Source: Alcanivorax sp. REN37 (GTDB taxonomy: Bacteria > Pseudomonadota > Gammaproteobacteria > Pseudomonadales > Alcanivoracaceae). From it: DNA of 64,000 nucleotides. Below, piece by piece: positions 32,697-42,558 of this stretch. Made by a program: the position numbers and the translations under genes. Location: assembly GCF_041102775.1 (NCBI RefSeq), contig NZ_JBGCUO010000001.1:2496805-2560804 (forward strand), in the 5' to 3' direction. Below the pieces are notes generated by a model. It was not told where the DNA came from and made no database searches. It saw nothing but the letters and a program-made list of their open reading frames with translations. Numbering within the stretch: the first letter of the stretch is position 1; each line of letters starts with the position of its first letter.

Positions 32697-34250
32697 AATC
32701 GTCGCCGGCGGCTTGCTCGACACGTCATAGGTCACGCGGCTAATGCCGGAGATCTCGTTGATGATGCGAGTGGAGACTTTCTCCAGAAACTCATAGGGCA
32801 GGTGCGCCCAGCGAGCGGTCATGAAATCGATGGTTTCCACCGCGCGTAGCGCGATCACGTATTCGTAGCGGCGGGCATCGCCCACCACGCCGACGGATTT
32901 CACCGGCAGGAACACTGCGAACGCTTGGCTGGTCTTGTGGTAGAGGCCGGCTTCCAGCAGCTCGGTGATGAAGATGTGGTCTGCCGCGCGCAGGATATCG
33001 GCGTATTCTTTCTTCACCTCGCCAAGGATGCGTACGCCGAGGCCCGGGCCTGGGAACGGGTGGCGGTAGACCATGTCGTAGGGCAGGCCCAGTTCCAAAC
33101 CAATCTTGCGCACTTCATCTTTGAACAGCTCGCGCAGCGGCTCGATCAGCTTGAGCTTCATGTCTTCCGGCAGGCCGCCGACGTTGTGGTGCGACTTAAT
33201 CAGGTGCGCACCTTTGGTGGCGGCTGACTCGATCACGTCCGGGTAAATCGTGCCTTGCGCCAGCCAGTTGGCGTTGCTCAATTTGGCGGCCTGTTCGTCG
33301 AAAATCTCGATGAAAGTATTGCCGATGATTTTTCGTTTTTGTTCCGGATCGGTGACGCCAGCGAGTTTGCCCAGATAGATGTCCTCGGCATTCACGCGGA
33401 TGACGTTTACGCCCATATTCTGCGCAAACATTTCCATCACCTGGTCGCCTTCACGGTGACGCAGCAGGCCGTGGTCGACGAATACGCAGGTCAGCTGGCT
33501 GCCGATGGCGCGGTGCAGCAGGGCCGCCACCACTGAGGAATCCACACCGCCGGACAGCGCCAGGATCACGTCATCGGTGCCGACCTTCTCGCGAATGGTA
33601 CGGATCGCATCTTCAATGATGTTGCTCGGCGTCCACAGCTGTTCGCAGCCACACAGGTCGCGCACGAAGCGCTCCAGCAGCCGGCCACCCTGCAGGGTGT
33701 GGGTCACTTCCGGATGGAACTGCACGCCATAGAAGCGGCGTTTATCGTCGCCCATCGCGGCAATCGGACAGGCATCGGTGGCAGCGCCGGCAGTGAAGCC
33801 CGGCGGCAGCGCGGTGACGCGATCGCCGTGGCTCATCCACACATCCAGCCATTCTTTGCCGTCTTGTTCATGGTCGACGATGCCAGCCAGCAACGCGTTG
33901 TCGGCTTGCTTCTCTACCCGTGCATAACCGAACTCGTGAGTTTGGCCCTGCTCCACAGCGCCGCCCAGTTGGGCGGCCATGGTCTGCATGCCGTAGCAGA
34001 TGCCGAGCACCGGCACGCCCAGCTCGAACACCGCTTGCGGTGCCCGCGGCGTGCTGTCAGCGGTCACGCTTTCCGGGCTGCCGGATAGAATCACACCGGC
34101 CGGAGCAAAGGCGCGCAGCTCCTCAGCCTCCAGATCGTAGGGACGGATCTCGCAGTACACGCCGATCTCGCGGATGCGGCGGCCGATCAGTTGAGTGTAC
34201 TGGGAACCGAAATCAAGGATCAGGATGCGCTGGGAATGGATGTCTTTCAT
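32685..34250 (-). CDS. guaA: GMP synthase (glutamine-hydrolysing)
   Basis: 521 residues, full length. Class I glutamine amidotransferase domain with [10 protein letters not shown] (nucleophile Cys) and FHPEVTHT, then the ATP-pyrophosphatase domain with the PP-loop [10 protein letters not shown], and the dimerisation domain with [14 protein letters not shown]. Converts XMP to GMP. Downstream of guaB on the same strand with a 133-bp gap. Its 3' end is the insertion site of the mobile element but the protein ending TIEWE is intact. Confidence 0.97.
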   Translation of the reverse strand: MKDIHSQRILILDFGSQYTQLIGRRIREIGVYCEIRPYDLEAEELRAFAPAGVILSGSPESVTADSTPRAPQAVFELGVPVLGICYGMQTMAAQLGGAVEQGQTHEFGYARVEKQADNALLAGIVDHEQDGKEWLDVWMSHGDRVTALPPGFTAGAATDACPIAAMGDDKRRFYGVQFHPEVTHTLQGGRLLERFVRDLCGCEQLWTPSNIIEDAIRTIREKVGTDDVILALSGGVDSSVVAALLHRAIGSQLTCVFVDHGLLRHREGDQVMEMFAQNMGVNVIRVNAEDIYLGKLAGVTDPEQKRKIIGNTFIEIFDEQAAKLSNANWLAQGTIYPDVIESAATKGAHLIKSHHNVGGLPEDMKLKLIEPLRELFKDEVRKIGLELGLPYDMVYRHPFPGPGLGVRILGEVKKEYADILRAADHIFITELLEAGLYHKTSQAFAVFLPVKSVGVVGDARRYEYVIALRAVETIDFMTARWAHLPYEFLEKVSTRIINEISGISRVTYDVSSKPPATIEWE

Positions 34251-34383
34251 CGTCGATAGCCACTAAGTCGCGCGCAGAGCGCCGGAAATCAAAGGGTTGC
34301 CGCACAATGTGCGGGGCTCAGAACGCAAAATCGGCCGGGAGATTCACCGACCGATCCTGCGTCTGACGGAAGCACACCGCCGA

Positions 34384-35853
34384 TCAGCTGATCGGGTAGT
34401 TAGGGGCTTCCTTGGTGATGGTCACGTCGTGCACGTGGGACTCCTTGATGCCCGCCCCGGTGATACGCACGAAGGTGGGCTTGGTGCGCATCTGTTCCAC
34501 GTCGGCACAACCGGTGTACCCCATGGCAGCCCGCAGCCCGCCCACCAGCTGGTGAACGATGGCGGTCATCGGGCCTTTGTAGGGCACGCGGCCTTCAATG
34601 CCTTCCGGCACCAGCTTCTCCAAACCGGCAGAAGCGTCCTGGAAGTAGCGGTCGCTGGAGTTGGAACTGCCGGACATGGCGCCCAAGGAGCCCATGCCGC
34701 GGTAGGCCTTGTAATAGCCGCCCTGGAACAGCTCCACTTCGCCCGGCGCTTCCTCGGTACCCGCCAGCAGCGAACCGATCATGATGGCGCTGGCACCGGC
34801 GGCCACTGCTTTGGCCACGTCACCGGAGAAACGGATGCCGCCGTCGGAAATCAGCGGGATGTCGTACTTGGCCAACGCGTCCGCCACATCAGACACCGCA
34901 GAAATCTGCGGCACGCCGATCCCGGCAACGATGCGGGTGGTGCAGATTGAGCCCGGACCAATACCCACTTTGACGCCATCGGCACCGGCTTCCGCCAGCG
35001 CAATCGCCGCTTCAGCGGTGGCGATGTTGCCGCCAATCACCTGCACCTGCGGGAAGTGTTTTTTCACCCACGCCACGCGCTCGATCACGCCACGGGAATG
35101 GCCGTGGGCGGTATCCACCACCAGCACGTCAACACCGGCGTCCACCAGCGCTTCAACGCGCTCTTCGGTTTCCGGACCGGTGCCCACCGCTGCGCCCACC
35201 CGCAGCTGGCCCTGGTCATCCTTGCAGGCGTTGGGGAAGCGTTTGGATTTCTCGATGTCTTTGACGGTGATCAAGCCACGCAGGGCGCCGGAATCATTCA
35301 CCACCAGCAACTTTTCGATGCGGTGGCGCTGCAGCAACTGCTGCACTTCCTCGGCGCTGGCGCCTTCCTTGACCGTCACCAGCCGCTCTTTCTCGGTCAT
35401 GATGGCCGAGACCGGCTGCTTGAATTCGGTCACGAAGCGGGTGTCGCGGCTGGTGACAATGCCCACCACCTGATCACCCTGCACTACCGGCACGCCGGAG
35501 ATGTGGTGGCTGTCAGTGATGCGCAGCAGCTCAGCGACAGTGGTTTCCGGGCCGACCGTGATCGGGTCGCGCACCACACCGCTTTCAAATTTCTTCACCA
35601 GCCGCACATGACGTGCCTGCTCGTGCAGATCCATGTTCTTGTGGAGGATGCCGATGCCGCCTTCCTGGGCCATGCCGATGGCCAGACGGTATTCGGTCAC
35701 CGTATCCATGGCCGCTGACACCAGAGGAATGTTGAGGCTGATATCGCGGGTCAGTCGTGACTTGAGACAAACGTTCTTCGGCAGCACTTCCGAATAGGCT
35801 GGCACCAGCAGAACATCGTCAAAGGTCAGTGCTTCTTGCGCAATTCTGAGCAT
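34384..35853 (-). CDS. guaB: IMP dehydrogenase
   Basis: 489 residues. Catalytic TIM barrel with [11 protein letters not shown] at the start and [17 protein letters not shown] (catalytic Cys), interrupted by two CBS domains (about residues 95-210, including [19 protein letters not shown]), and the flap region with [10 protein letters not shown]. Oxidises IMP to XMP, the step before GuaA. The ATG at 35853 matches the family N-terminus; the longer frame is not conserved-looking. A good sigma-70 promoter lies upstream. Confidence 0.97.
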   Translation of the reverse strand: MLRIAQEALTFDDVLLVPAYSEVLPKNVCLKSRLTRDISLNIPLVSAAMDTVTEYRLAIGMAQEGGIGILHKNMDLHEQARHVRLVKKFESGVVRDPITVGPETTVAELLRITDSHHISGVPVVQGDQVVGIVTSRDTRFVTEFKQPVSAIMTEKERLVTVKEGASAEEVQQLLQRHRIEKLLVVNDSGALRGLITVKDIEKSKRFPNACKDDQGQLRVGAAVGTGPETEERVEALVDAGVDVLVVDTAHGHSRGVIERVAWVKKHFPQVQVIGGNIATAEAAIALAEAGADGVKVGIGPGSICTTRIVAGIGVPQISAVSDVADALAKYDIPLISDGGIRFSGDVAKAVAAGASAIMIGSLLAGTEEAPGEVELFQGGYYKAYRGMGSLGAMSGSSNSSDRYFQDASAGLEKLVPEGIEGRVPYKGPMTAIVHQLVGGLRAAMGYTGCADVEQMRTKPTFVRITGAGIKESHVHDVTITKEAPNYPIS

Positions 35854-35891
35854 AAGGCACCGTCGCAAAGGTGGGGAAAATGAAGCGGCCA

Positions 35892-35920
35892 ATTATAGGC
35901 TCTGGGGGCGGAAGGGTAAA
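35892..35920 (-). promoter_or_regulatory. Sigma-70 promoter of guaBA
   Basis: On the minus strand TTTACC (35915-35920), 17-bp spacer, TATAAT (35892-35897). The predicted 5' leader is about 30 nt. Confidence 0.8.
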
Positions 35921-35973
35921 CGGCCGCCGCGCCGGGGGCGTAAAATCCATTCTGGGCCGCTACACTTCGCGCC

Positions 35974-37326
35974 ATGCATACCGACCTTGCCAGCGCCGAA
36001 CGGCGCATCTACAGCGTCAGCCGACTCAATCTGGAGGCCCAGGGCCTGCTGGAGGGCGGCTTTGCCCTGATTTGGCTCGAAGCTGAGCTGTCGAACCTGT
36101 CGCGGCCCGCGTCCGGTCACCTCTACTTCTCGCTCAAAGACGACCGCGCTCAGGTCAACGCCGCCATGTTCCGTGGCCGCAATCAACTGCTGCGATTCCA
36201 GCCTCGCAACGGTTTACAGGTGCTGGTGCGCGCGCGGGTAACGCTGTACGTACCGCGCGGCAGCTACCAATTGGTGATCGAGCACATGGAAGAAGCCGGC
36301 GAGGGCCGGCTGCGCCAGGAATTCGAACGGCTCAAAGCGCTATTGCAGCAGGAAGGGCTGTTCGAGCCGGAGCGCAAGCGGCCGCTGCCGACGCTGCCGC
36401 GGCAAATCGGCGTCATCACCTCGCCCAGTGGCGCTGCATTGCATGACATTTTGCAGGTGCTGCGCCGCCGCTGCCCGCAGATCCCGGTGCTGATCTACCC
36501 CAGCGCCGTGCAGGGTCAAGATGCACCTGCCCAGCTGCGCGCGGCACTGGCACTGGCCAATGCCCGCCAGGAATGCGATGTGCTGATTCTCGGCCGGGGC
36601 GGTGGATCGCTGGAGGACCTGTGGGCCTTCAACGATGAGCAGTTGGCGCGCGACGTGGCCGCCAGCGCTATCCCGGTGGTGTCCGCCGTCGGCCACGAAG
36701 TGGACAGCGCGCTCACCGACTTCACCGCCGACCTACGCGCGCCGACGCCATCCGCCGCCGCCGAATTGGTAGGACCGGACCTGAGCCGGGTGGCGCAACA
36801 ACTGGGCCTCCAGCAGCAGCGGCTGGCGCGCGCCATGTCGCGCACGCTGTCACTGCCGCTGGAGCAGCTGCGCCATCTGCAGCGCCGTTTGCGTCATCCG
36901 CGTGAGCAACTGGAGCAGTACGCCCAGCAGTTGGACGAGTTAGACGGCCGCCTGCGCCGGGCGCTGCACCAGCGGCTCGAGCAACAGCGTAGCCACCTGC
37001 ACTACTTGGAGCGTCGGCTCAGGTCGCAAAGCCCCAGCGCCACTTTGCTGCGCGCCCGGCAGCAGCTGGACAGCCAGCGGCGGCGACTGGATGCCGCCAT
37101 CCAACGCCGCTTACAACAGCGGCAGGATCAACTGGCCACGCTTGGCCACCGCCTGCACACCAGCAGCCCGCTGGCGACGCTGGGACGGGGGTATGCAATC
37201 GGTTTCAAACAGGAGCAGGCGCTGCGCTCGGTCAGTCAAGTCAGCGCCGGGGAGCGCATTATGGTGCGGCTCGCAGACGGCCGCTTAGAGGCAGATGTGG
37301 TCAGCGTGACGCCGACCGAGGGCTGA
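35974..37326 (+). CDS. xseA: Exodeoxyribonuclease VII large subunit
   Basis: 450 residues. N-terminal OB-fold ([50 protein letters not shown]), catalytic domain with [33 protein letters not shown] and [29 protein letters not shown], a long coiled coil (about 255-390) and a C-terminal segment with LGRGYAI. Degrades single-stranded DNA with XseB. Divergent from guaBA as in many gammaproteobacteria. Confidence 0.96.
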   Translation: MHTDLASAERRIYSVSRLNLEAQGLLEGGFALIWLEAELSNLSRPASGHLYFSLKDDRAQVNAAMFRGRNQLLRFQPRNGLQVLVRARVTLYVPRGSYQLVIEHMEEAGEGRLRQEFERLKALLQQEGLFEPERKRPLPTLPRQIGVITSPSGAALHDILQVLRRRCPQIPVLIYPSAVQGQDAPAQLRAALALANARQECDVLILGRGGGSLEDLWAFNDEQLARDVAASAIPVVSAVGHEVDSALTDFTADLRAPTPSAAAELVGPDLSRVAQQLGLQQQRLARAMSRTLSLPLEQLRHLQRRLRHPREQLEQYAQQLDELDGRLRRALHQRLEQQRSHLHYLERRLRSQSPSATLLRARQQLDSQRRRLDAAIQRRLQQRQDQLATLGHRLHTSSPLATLGRGYAIGFKQEQALRSVSQVSAGERIMVRLADGRLEADVVSVTPTEG

Positions 37327-37426
37327 ACTGTTCTGGTATCACTGAGTAACGGCGTGACCGCGACTTCGATGGTGTGAGGAGTGCCTGGCCCACGGAGCGG
37401 CGTCCGTGATCTCCGAGCACTCGGGA

Positions 37427-37462
37427 GGTTCAACAGGTTCAACAGGTTCAACAGGTTCAACA
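37427..37462. repeat. Four tandem 9-bp repeats
   Basis: Four exact copies of GGTTCAACA between xseA and the convergent histidine kinase gene. The rest of this 330-bp gap is GC-rich with no credible ORF, since the ORFs there exist only because of the repeat. Confidence 0.9.
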
Positions 37463-37656
37463 GGCAGGATAAGTGGGCATCCCTCGCCAGCCCAGCCAGA
37501 GCACGCCACCCCATCAGAGCGATTCCGCGCCGCACACCGTCCCCACCTCATCGGAATCACGCCGCTCGACACTGCCAACTGGGCGCGTGACGGCCTCAAT
37601 CACGCCGGTTGCGCCGCCTCCTCTACTAGTCCGCGCAGGCCACACCGGCTAGCGGG

Positions 37657-39573
37657 TCATGCCTCAGCCGAGGGCAAATAACGCCCCACCACCTCCAGCA
37701 ACTGGCGCCGCAGGAATGGCTTCGACAGGTAATCGTCCATGCCCGCCTCCAGACAGCGCTCGCGCTCACCGGCCAAGGCATTGGCGGTCAGTGCCACCAC
37801 TGGCAACCGGGTACGCTGCTGATCCTGCTCCCACGCGCGCAGGCGGCGGGTGGCTTCGAGGCCATCGAGGACCGGCATCTGCACATCCATCAAGATGCAG
37901 TCCACTTGCGCGCTGGCCAGTCGCACCAGCGCCTGCTCGCCGTTCTCGGCACTGATCACGGTGACTCCGCTGTCGCGCAACATGCGCTCGGTGACCATGC
38001 GATTGATGCTGTTGTCTTCCACCAGCAGCACCGTGCCACGCAGTACTTGCAGCCGCTCTGGTGCCGCCAGCGGTGCGCTGGCGCCGCCACGGCGAGCATC
38101 CAGCACGAACTCGGCAACAAATGTGGAGCCGCCACCGGCGCGACTGCTCACCGTCAATTCGCCGCCAAGCATGGCGCACAAGCGGCGCGAAATGGCCAGA
38201 CCCAAGCCAGCACCGCCATAACGGCGCGAGGTGGATGAATCGAGCTGGGAAAATGCCAAAAACAGGCCATGCAGTTTGTCATCAGGAATGCCGATACCGG
38301 TATCGCGCACCGCCAGCGTCAGCCGCACCCGATCACTGCCCGCCACCGGCTCGCAGCCGACCTGCACATGGATGCTGCCGCGATCGGTGAATTTCACCGC
38401 GTTCGACACCAGATTGCCCAGCACCTGCCGCAACCGGGTGGAATCAGAGCGCACCGCCAGATCCGCCACGCTGTCGAGCCCGTCCAGCGTCAACGCCAGC
38501 CCTTTCTGCTCGGCCAGGTAGCGGAAGTTGGCCACGCAGTTACGGATCAACTCTGCGACCGGGAAGAAGCGCAGTTCCAGATCCATGCGCCCGGATTCGA
38601 TGCGCGAGAAATCGAGAATATCGTTGATCACGTTGAGCAGATGGTTGGTGGACTCCACCGCCGCGCTGGCGTATTCGCGCTGCTCTTGGCTCAGCTCGGT
38701 GGTTTCCATCAACTGCAGCATGCCGAGCACCCCGTTGAGCGGGGTGCGCAACTCGTGGCTCATCATCGCCAAAAAACCGCTCTTGGCATCACTGGCGGCT
38801 TCTGCGCGTTGCTGCGCGGCGCGCAGCTCATTCATCGCCGCATCCTGCTCGCGGCGGGCCCGCTCCAGCGCCGAGGCCAACTCGTTGATGTCGGTTTGCA
38901 GCTCGGCCAGTTCACCGCCGAGACTGCTGGTGCCGCGCACGTGATAGCCGCCGGCGCGGATCACCCGCACCAACCGTGACAACGCCGCCAGCGGTGTCGA
39001 CAGCGTGCCGGCCAAACGCCCGGCAATCCAAAACGCCGCCAACAGTGCCGCCAGCGCCGGCGCCAGTGACGCCAGCAAAATCTGCCGCTGCCGCGCTGAG
39101 ACCGACTCACTGGAGAGCCCGACGACTACCTCCCCAATCGGCAGCGGCGTGTCAGTGACCACCTGCGCCGGCGTCACTGCGGTGCCGCCATCCGGCACCG
39201 TCACCGGCTGCCGATAGATGCGCGACGAAAACGTCAGCAGCGCCCGCTGCTGTTGGCGAATATCGGCATCACCGGCGCTCTGGTAGAGCAGCACATCACC
39301 GCGCACATCAGTGAACAGCACATAGCGCACTTCGGCATCCAGCAACGCCAGTTGCGCTTGCTGGCGCAGGTCTTCGAAATTGCCGGACAGCACCCCGTAC
39401 TCGGATGAGGTGGCCAGGTGCTGGGCAATGAAATGGCCCTTGCCGGCCAGCTCGGCGGCGGCGTCATTGAAGCGCTGCCAGGTCACCAAGCCGAGCAGCA
39501 GCAACAGCAGGATCAGCGCTGGCACTATGCCCAGCAAACGCAGCTGCACCCGCAGCGAGACATTGCGCTTCAT
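37657..39573 (-). CDS. Hybrid sensor histidine kinase / response regulator (BarA-like layout)
   Basis: 638 residues: membrane helix 14-30, periplasmic sensor about 35-160, second helix around 165-188, HAMP, coiled coil, HisKA with SHELRTPLNGVLGML (phospho-His), HATPase with LGNLVSNAVKFTDRG and GAGLGLAISRRL, and a receiver domain with LLVEDNSINRMV and ILMDVQMPVLDG (phospho-Asp). There is no Hpt domain, so it must pass phosphate to a separate protein. Its ATG overlaps the stop of the periplasmic binding protein gene, which suggests that protein feeds the sensor. Confidence 0.93.
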   Translation of the reverse strand: MKRNVSLRVQLRLLGIVPALILLLLLLGLVTWQRFNDAAAELAGKGHFIAQHLATSSEYGVLSGNFEDLRQQAQLALLDAEVRYVLFTDVRGDVLLYQSAGDADIRQQQRALLTFSSRIYRQPVTVPDGGTAVTPAQVVTDTPLPIGEVVVGLSSESVSARQRQILLASLAPALAALLAAFWIAGRLAGTLSTPLAALSRLVRVIRAGGYHVRGTSSLGGELAELQTDINELASALERARREQDAAMNELRAAQQRAEAASDAKSGFLAMMSHELRTPLNGVLGMLQLMETTELSQEQREYASAAVESTNHLLNVINDILDFSRIESGRMDLELRFFPVAELIRNCVANFRYLAEQKGLALTLDGLDSVADLAVRSDSTRLRQVLGNLVSNAVKFTDRGSIHVQVGCEPVAGSDRVRLTLAVRDTGIGIPDDKLHGLFLAFSQLDSSTSRRYGGAGLGLAISRRLCAMLGGELTVSSRAGGGSTFVAEFVLDARRGGASAPLAAPERLQVLRGTVLLVEDNSINRMVTERMLRDSGVTVISAENGEQALVRLASAQVDCILMDVQMPVLDGLEATRRLRAWEQDQQRTRLPVVALTANALAGERERCLEAGMDDYLSKPFLRRQLLEVVGRYLPSAEA

Positions 39574-40457
39574 GGCGTACCTCCCAGCAACTGCTGCAGT
39601 TGCTGCTCATCCAGCCAGGGCACGTCATAGGCGCGTGCCACATGCTGGTTCACCAACACTGAGAAATGCACCGGGAACCGCGCCTGAGGCCAACGCCGTT
39701 GGGCGCGAAAAGTGGTCAGGGCCAGCGCGGCGTCGGCGGCGTAGTCTTCCAGCGTGCTGTAACTGGATGCCACGCTGCCGGCGCGCACAAATACTTCGCC
39801 GGGGCCGACCACTGGCACCTGCTGACGATAACCGGTGAGCAGTACCAAACGCGCCGACGCGGCATTGAACAGTGCGCTGTCGGAGACACCCAGTAGCACA
39901 TCGGTGTGCGCCAGCAGACGTGGCAGCTGGCGCGCCATCGAGGTCTGGTCAGTGACCGCCTGCACTTGCAACTGCAGGTCCAGCGCCCGTGCACTGTCCT
40001 GCAAGCCCTGCAATTGCCACTGGCTGTCCGGCCCTACCAGCACCCCTACCCGCCTGGCGCGCGGGAACAACCAATGCAGCAGCTGTAACTGGCGGTGCGG
40101 ATCATTCTCGGCAAACGAGCCGCTGCAGTGGCAACCTCGTTCCAGCGCCGCCAATAACTGGGCGCGCGCAATGCCGACTCCCCACACCGGCCGATCACCG
40201 GCCAATGCCTGCTGGAAGGCGTCATCCCCCAACGCCACCCACAACTGCGCCGCGGCCGGTGGCACTAAGGTCACCTGATCGGCCACTGCCGTCAGCGCGG
40301 CGGCAAACTCAGCGCGCAGCTGATCGGAGGAACCCAGCACCGCCACGGGCAGCGGCCCGGCGCGCAGCGGCAGCGCTGCCAGCAGCAGCCACAGCAGCGC
40401 CAAGATGCCGCTGAGGCCGCGCACGCGGCTCAGAATGACAGCGTCGCGCCCAGCCAT
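39570..40457 (-). CDS. Periplasmic ABC-type substrate-binding-like protein
   Basis: 295 residues with a signal peptide (GILALLWLLLAALPLRAGP) and an alpha/beta fold like the ABC_sub_bind / LuxP-like families (LPVAVLGSSDQLRAEF...WLFPRARRVGVLVGPDSQW...TDVLLGVSDSALFNAASARLVLLTGYRQQVPVVG...VLVNQHVARAYDV). No transporter permease or ATPase is adjacent; it lies between a TonB receptor (28-nt overlap) and a hybrid kinase (4-nt overlap), so it is likely a sensor accessory rather than a transporter part. Ligand unknown. Confidence 0.75.
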   Translation of the reverse strand: MAGRDAVILSRVRGLSGILALLWLLLAALPLRAGPLPVAVLGSSDQLRAEFAAALTAVADQVTLVPPAAAQLWVALGDDAFQQALAGDRPVWGVGIARAQLLAALERGCHCSGSFAENDPHRQLQLLHWLFPRARRVGVLVGPDSQWQLQGLQDSARALDLQLQVQAVTDQTSMARQLPRLLAHTDVLLGVSDSALFNAASARLVLLTGYRQQVPVVGPGEVFVRAGSVASSYSTLEDYAADAALALTTFRAQRRWPQARFPVHFSVLVNQHVARAYDVPWLDEQQLQQLLGGTP

Positions 40458-42553
40458 ACCCGGTAGCGCTCCCGATAATAGTTCTCCGCAAATACCACCG
40501 CGTCACGGCTCAGACTGTATTCACCGGACAGCGTCCATTGCAGGGTGGTAGCAGCCGCCAGCGGCTGTTGATACTGGAGCATGGCGCCCAGTTGCTCGTA
40601 ACGGCGCGTGTTAAGCGGCTGGGCACGCAGGTAGCGCAGGCCCAGGTTCCAATGGGGATCCAGCGTCCAGTGCCACAGCGCCGAACCACTGTGATGGGCG
40701 GCCAGCCGGCGCTCAGCCCGAGCGCTGCTGCGGCTGCGAATTTCCGCTGCCGTCAGCCGCAACTGGTGACGCCAATGCGGCCGTAGATCCAGCGTCGCCT
40801 CCCAGCCATGGTGGGTCACCCAATCATTATTGTGGGCTTCGAATTCCACCGGATTCATCGGATGGGTAATAAGGCTGGTGAGGTGCTCATCGAACACCCG
40901 CAGGTCCAATACCAGCGGCCCCTTTCCCATGAAATAGCCGATCTCGCTGGCGCGTATTTTCTCCGGTTGCAAGCTGCCGTCGGCGCTCTGGGTCAGGAAC
41001 AAGCGCGCCTGCGTATCGCCAAGCAGCGCCGCTGCCTGCTGCCGCCAGGCCGGAGACAGTCCGTGCAGGCGGATATCGTAATCGGCATGGGCTTCAAACA
41101 AGTCCACCGTGCGCACCGCCCGCGAGTGCACCAACCGCACCCCGTGCCCGGGCGCAGGCCGCCACACCAGCGCCGCGCGCGGGCTCAATTGACGGCCATT
41201 GATTTGGTCCTGCTGGTAGAAGCTGCCGAAGTGCAGCAGCAGCGGATCGAGCACCCGCCACTCCAACTGCCCGAACAAAGCGTGGCTGCGGTTATCACGC
41301 TGCCCGCCGAGGTAGAACTCGCTGTCTGCGCTGTCATGGCGCAACTGGGCGCCAGACACCAGCCGCAGGCGCGGGTGTAGCTGCCAGGTGTCCTGCAGCT
41401 CCAAATCCAGGCGCCCTTCCTGCAAGCCCCGGTCCACGCGCCCGCACAGCGGCGCAGCGCCGCTGGCGAGCAGCGTCTGGTAGCGCTGCACTGAGGCGGC
41501 ATCCCCGGGCAGCGCCGCCAGCGTGGCATTGAGGTCGCGCCCCTGTGCTTCGAACAGATCACGCAGCTCCCGGGAAAACAGCAGCCCCCCGCCGGGGCCA
41601 GGCTGGCCGGTCAACGGATCCAGTGCACACAGGCTGAGGGTGTCGTCGGTGCGGCTCCACTGAGCGTAGCCCTGCAGCTGCAGTTGATGCTCGGGAGAAA
41701 GCTGATGCTGCCAGCGCCCCTGTACGAACAGGTTCTGGTGGCTGTCGGACCGACTGTCGGTCCAGCGCGCGAACTGCGACCAGCCGGCCTCCGGCGGTCG
41801 CTGTTGGCGGGTTTCGGCGCCGCCCAGCCACAGTTCCACGGTGTTGCTGGCATCCAGTTCGTACACCAGCCGCAGATTGCCCTGGCGGATGCGCTTGCTG
41901 TCGTGCTGGCGTAAGCCATCAATGAGATCACGGTGGTCATAGCCACGGTCACCGTGCTCGGACAGGCTCCAGCGCAAGGCGCCGTCTTGCCAGCGCAGGC
42001 CCTGATGGGCACGCAGTCCGTGAATGCCATTGCTGCCGGTTTCAGCCGCCAGTGCGGTGCGGGTGACATCGAGTGGGTGGCGGGTGACGATGTTGACCAC
42101 CGCGGTGTAAGCGTTGGCGCCGTAGCTGGCGGCACTGGGGCCGCGCGACACTTCGATGCGCTCGACGTCGGCCAGGTCCAGCGGCAGGTTGTTCCACATC
42201 ACTCGCGCCAGCCCCGGCTGGTACACCGAGCGGCCGTCGATCAGCACCAGCATACGGCGGGTATCACGGGCAAGCGTGGGGTGGTAGCCCACGGTGGGCA
42301 CGTTGCCGTCCACATTCAACGCTTGCATGCCGGGCACGAAGCGCATCACCTCGGCCAGCTCGCGGGCGCCGCTGCGTTGGATCAGCTCACGATCAAGGAC
42401 GGTAACACTGCCAGGCACTTCCGATTGCGGCTGGCTCATACGAGCTGGCGTGAGCACTGCCGGCAGCGGCGCTTCGGCAGACCAAGGCACATCCGCCCCG
42501 ACCCCGCCGGACCACCCCAGAAGCAGCAGCCATCCCCAGCCCCGCCGCACCAT
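40430..42553 (-). CDS. TonB-dependent outer-membrane receptor
   Basis: 707 residues: short signal peptide, plug with PGSVTVLDRELIQRSGARELAEVMRFVPGMQ and RRMLVLIDGRSVYQP...ERIEVSRGPSAASYGANAYTAVVNIVTRH, and a beta barrel ending in aromatic Phe (RVWLGATLSF). No STN domain, so signalling is not through a FecR-type route. It starts 5 bp after der and is followed by overlapping genes for a periplasmic binding protein and a hybrid kinase. Ligand is not evident. Confidence 0.88.
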   Translation of the reverse strand: MVRRGWGWLLLLGWSGGVGADVPWSAEAPLPAVLTPARMSQPQSEVPGSVTVLDRELIQRSGARELAEVMRFVPGMQALNVDGNVPTVGYHPTLARDTRRMLVLIDGRSVYQPGLARVMWNNLPLDLADVERIEVSRGPSAASYGANAYTAVVNIVTRHPLDVTRTALAAETGSNGIHGLRAHQGLRWQDGALRWSLSEHGDRGYDHRDLIDGLRQHDSKRIRQGNLRLVYELDASNTVELWLGGAETRQQRPPEAGWSQFARWTDSRSDSHQNLFVQGRWQHQLSPEHQLQLQGYAQWSRTDDTLSLCALDPLTGQPGPGGGLLFSRELRDLFEAQGRDLNATLAALPGDAASVQRYQTLLASGAAPLCGRVDRGLQEGRLDLELQDTWQLHPRLRLVSGAQLRHDSADSEFYLGGQRDNRSHALFGQLEWRVLDPLLLHFGSFYQQDQINGRQLSPRAALVWRPAPGHGVRLVHSRAVRTVDLFEAHADYDIRLHGLSPAWRQQAAALLGDTQARLFLTQSADGSLQPEKIRASEIGYFMGKGPLVLDLRVFDEHLTSLITHPMNPVEFEAHNNDWVTHHGWEATLDLRPHWRHQLRLTAAEIRSRSSARAERRLAAHHSGSALWHWTLDPHWNLGLRYLRAQPLNTRRYEQLGAMLQYQQPLAAATTLQWTLSGEYSLSRDAVVFAENYYRERYRVWLGATLSF

Positions 42554-42558
42554 GCCGG

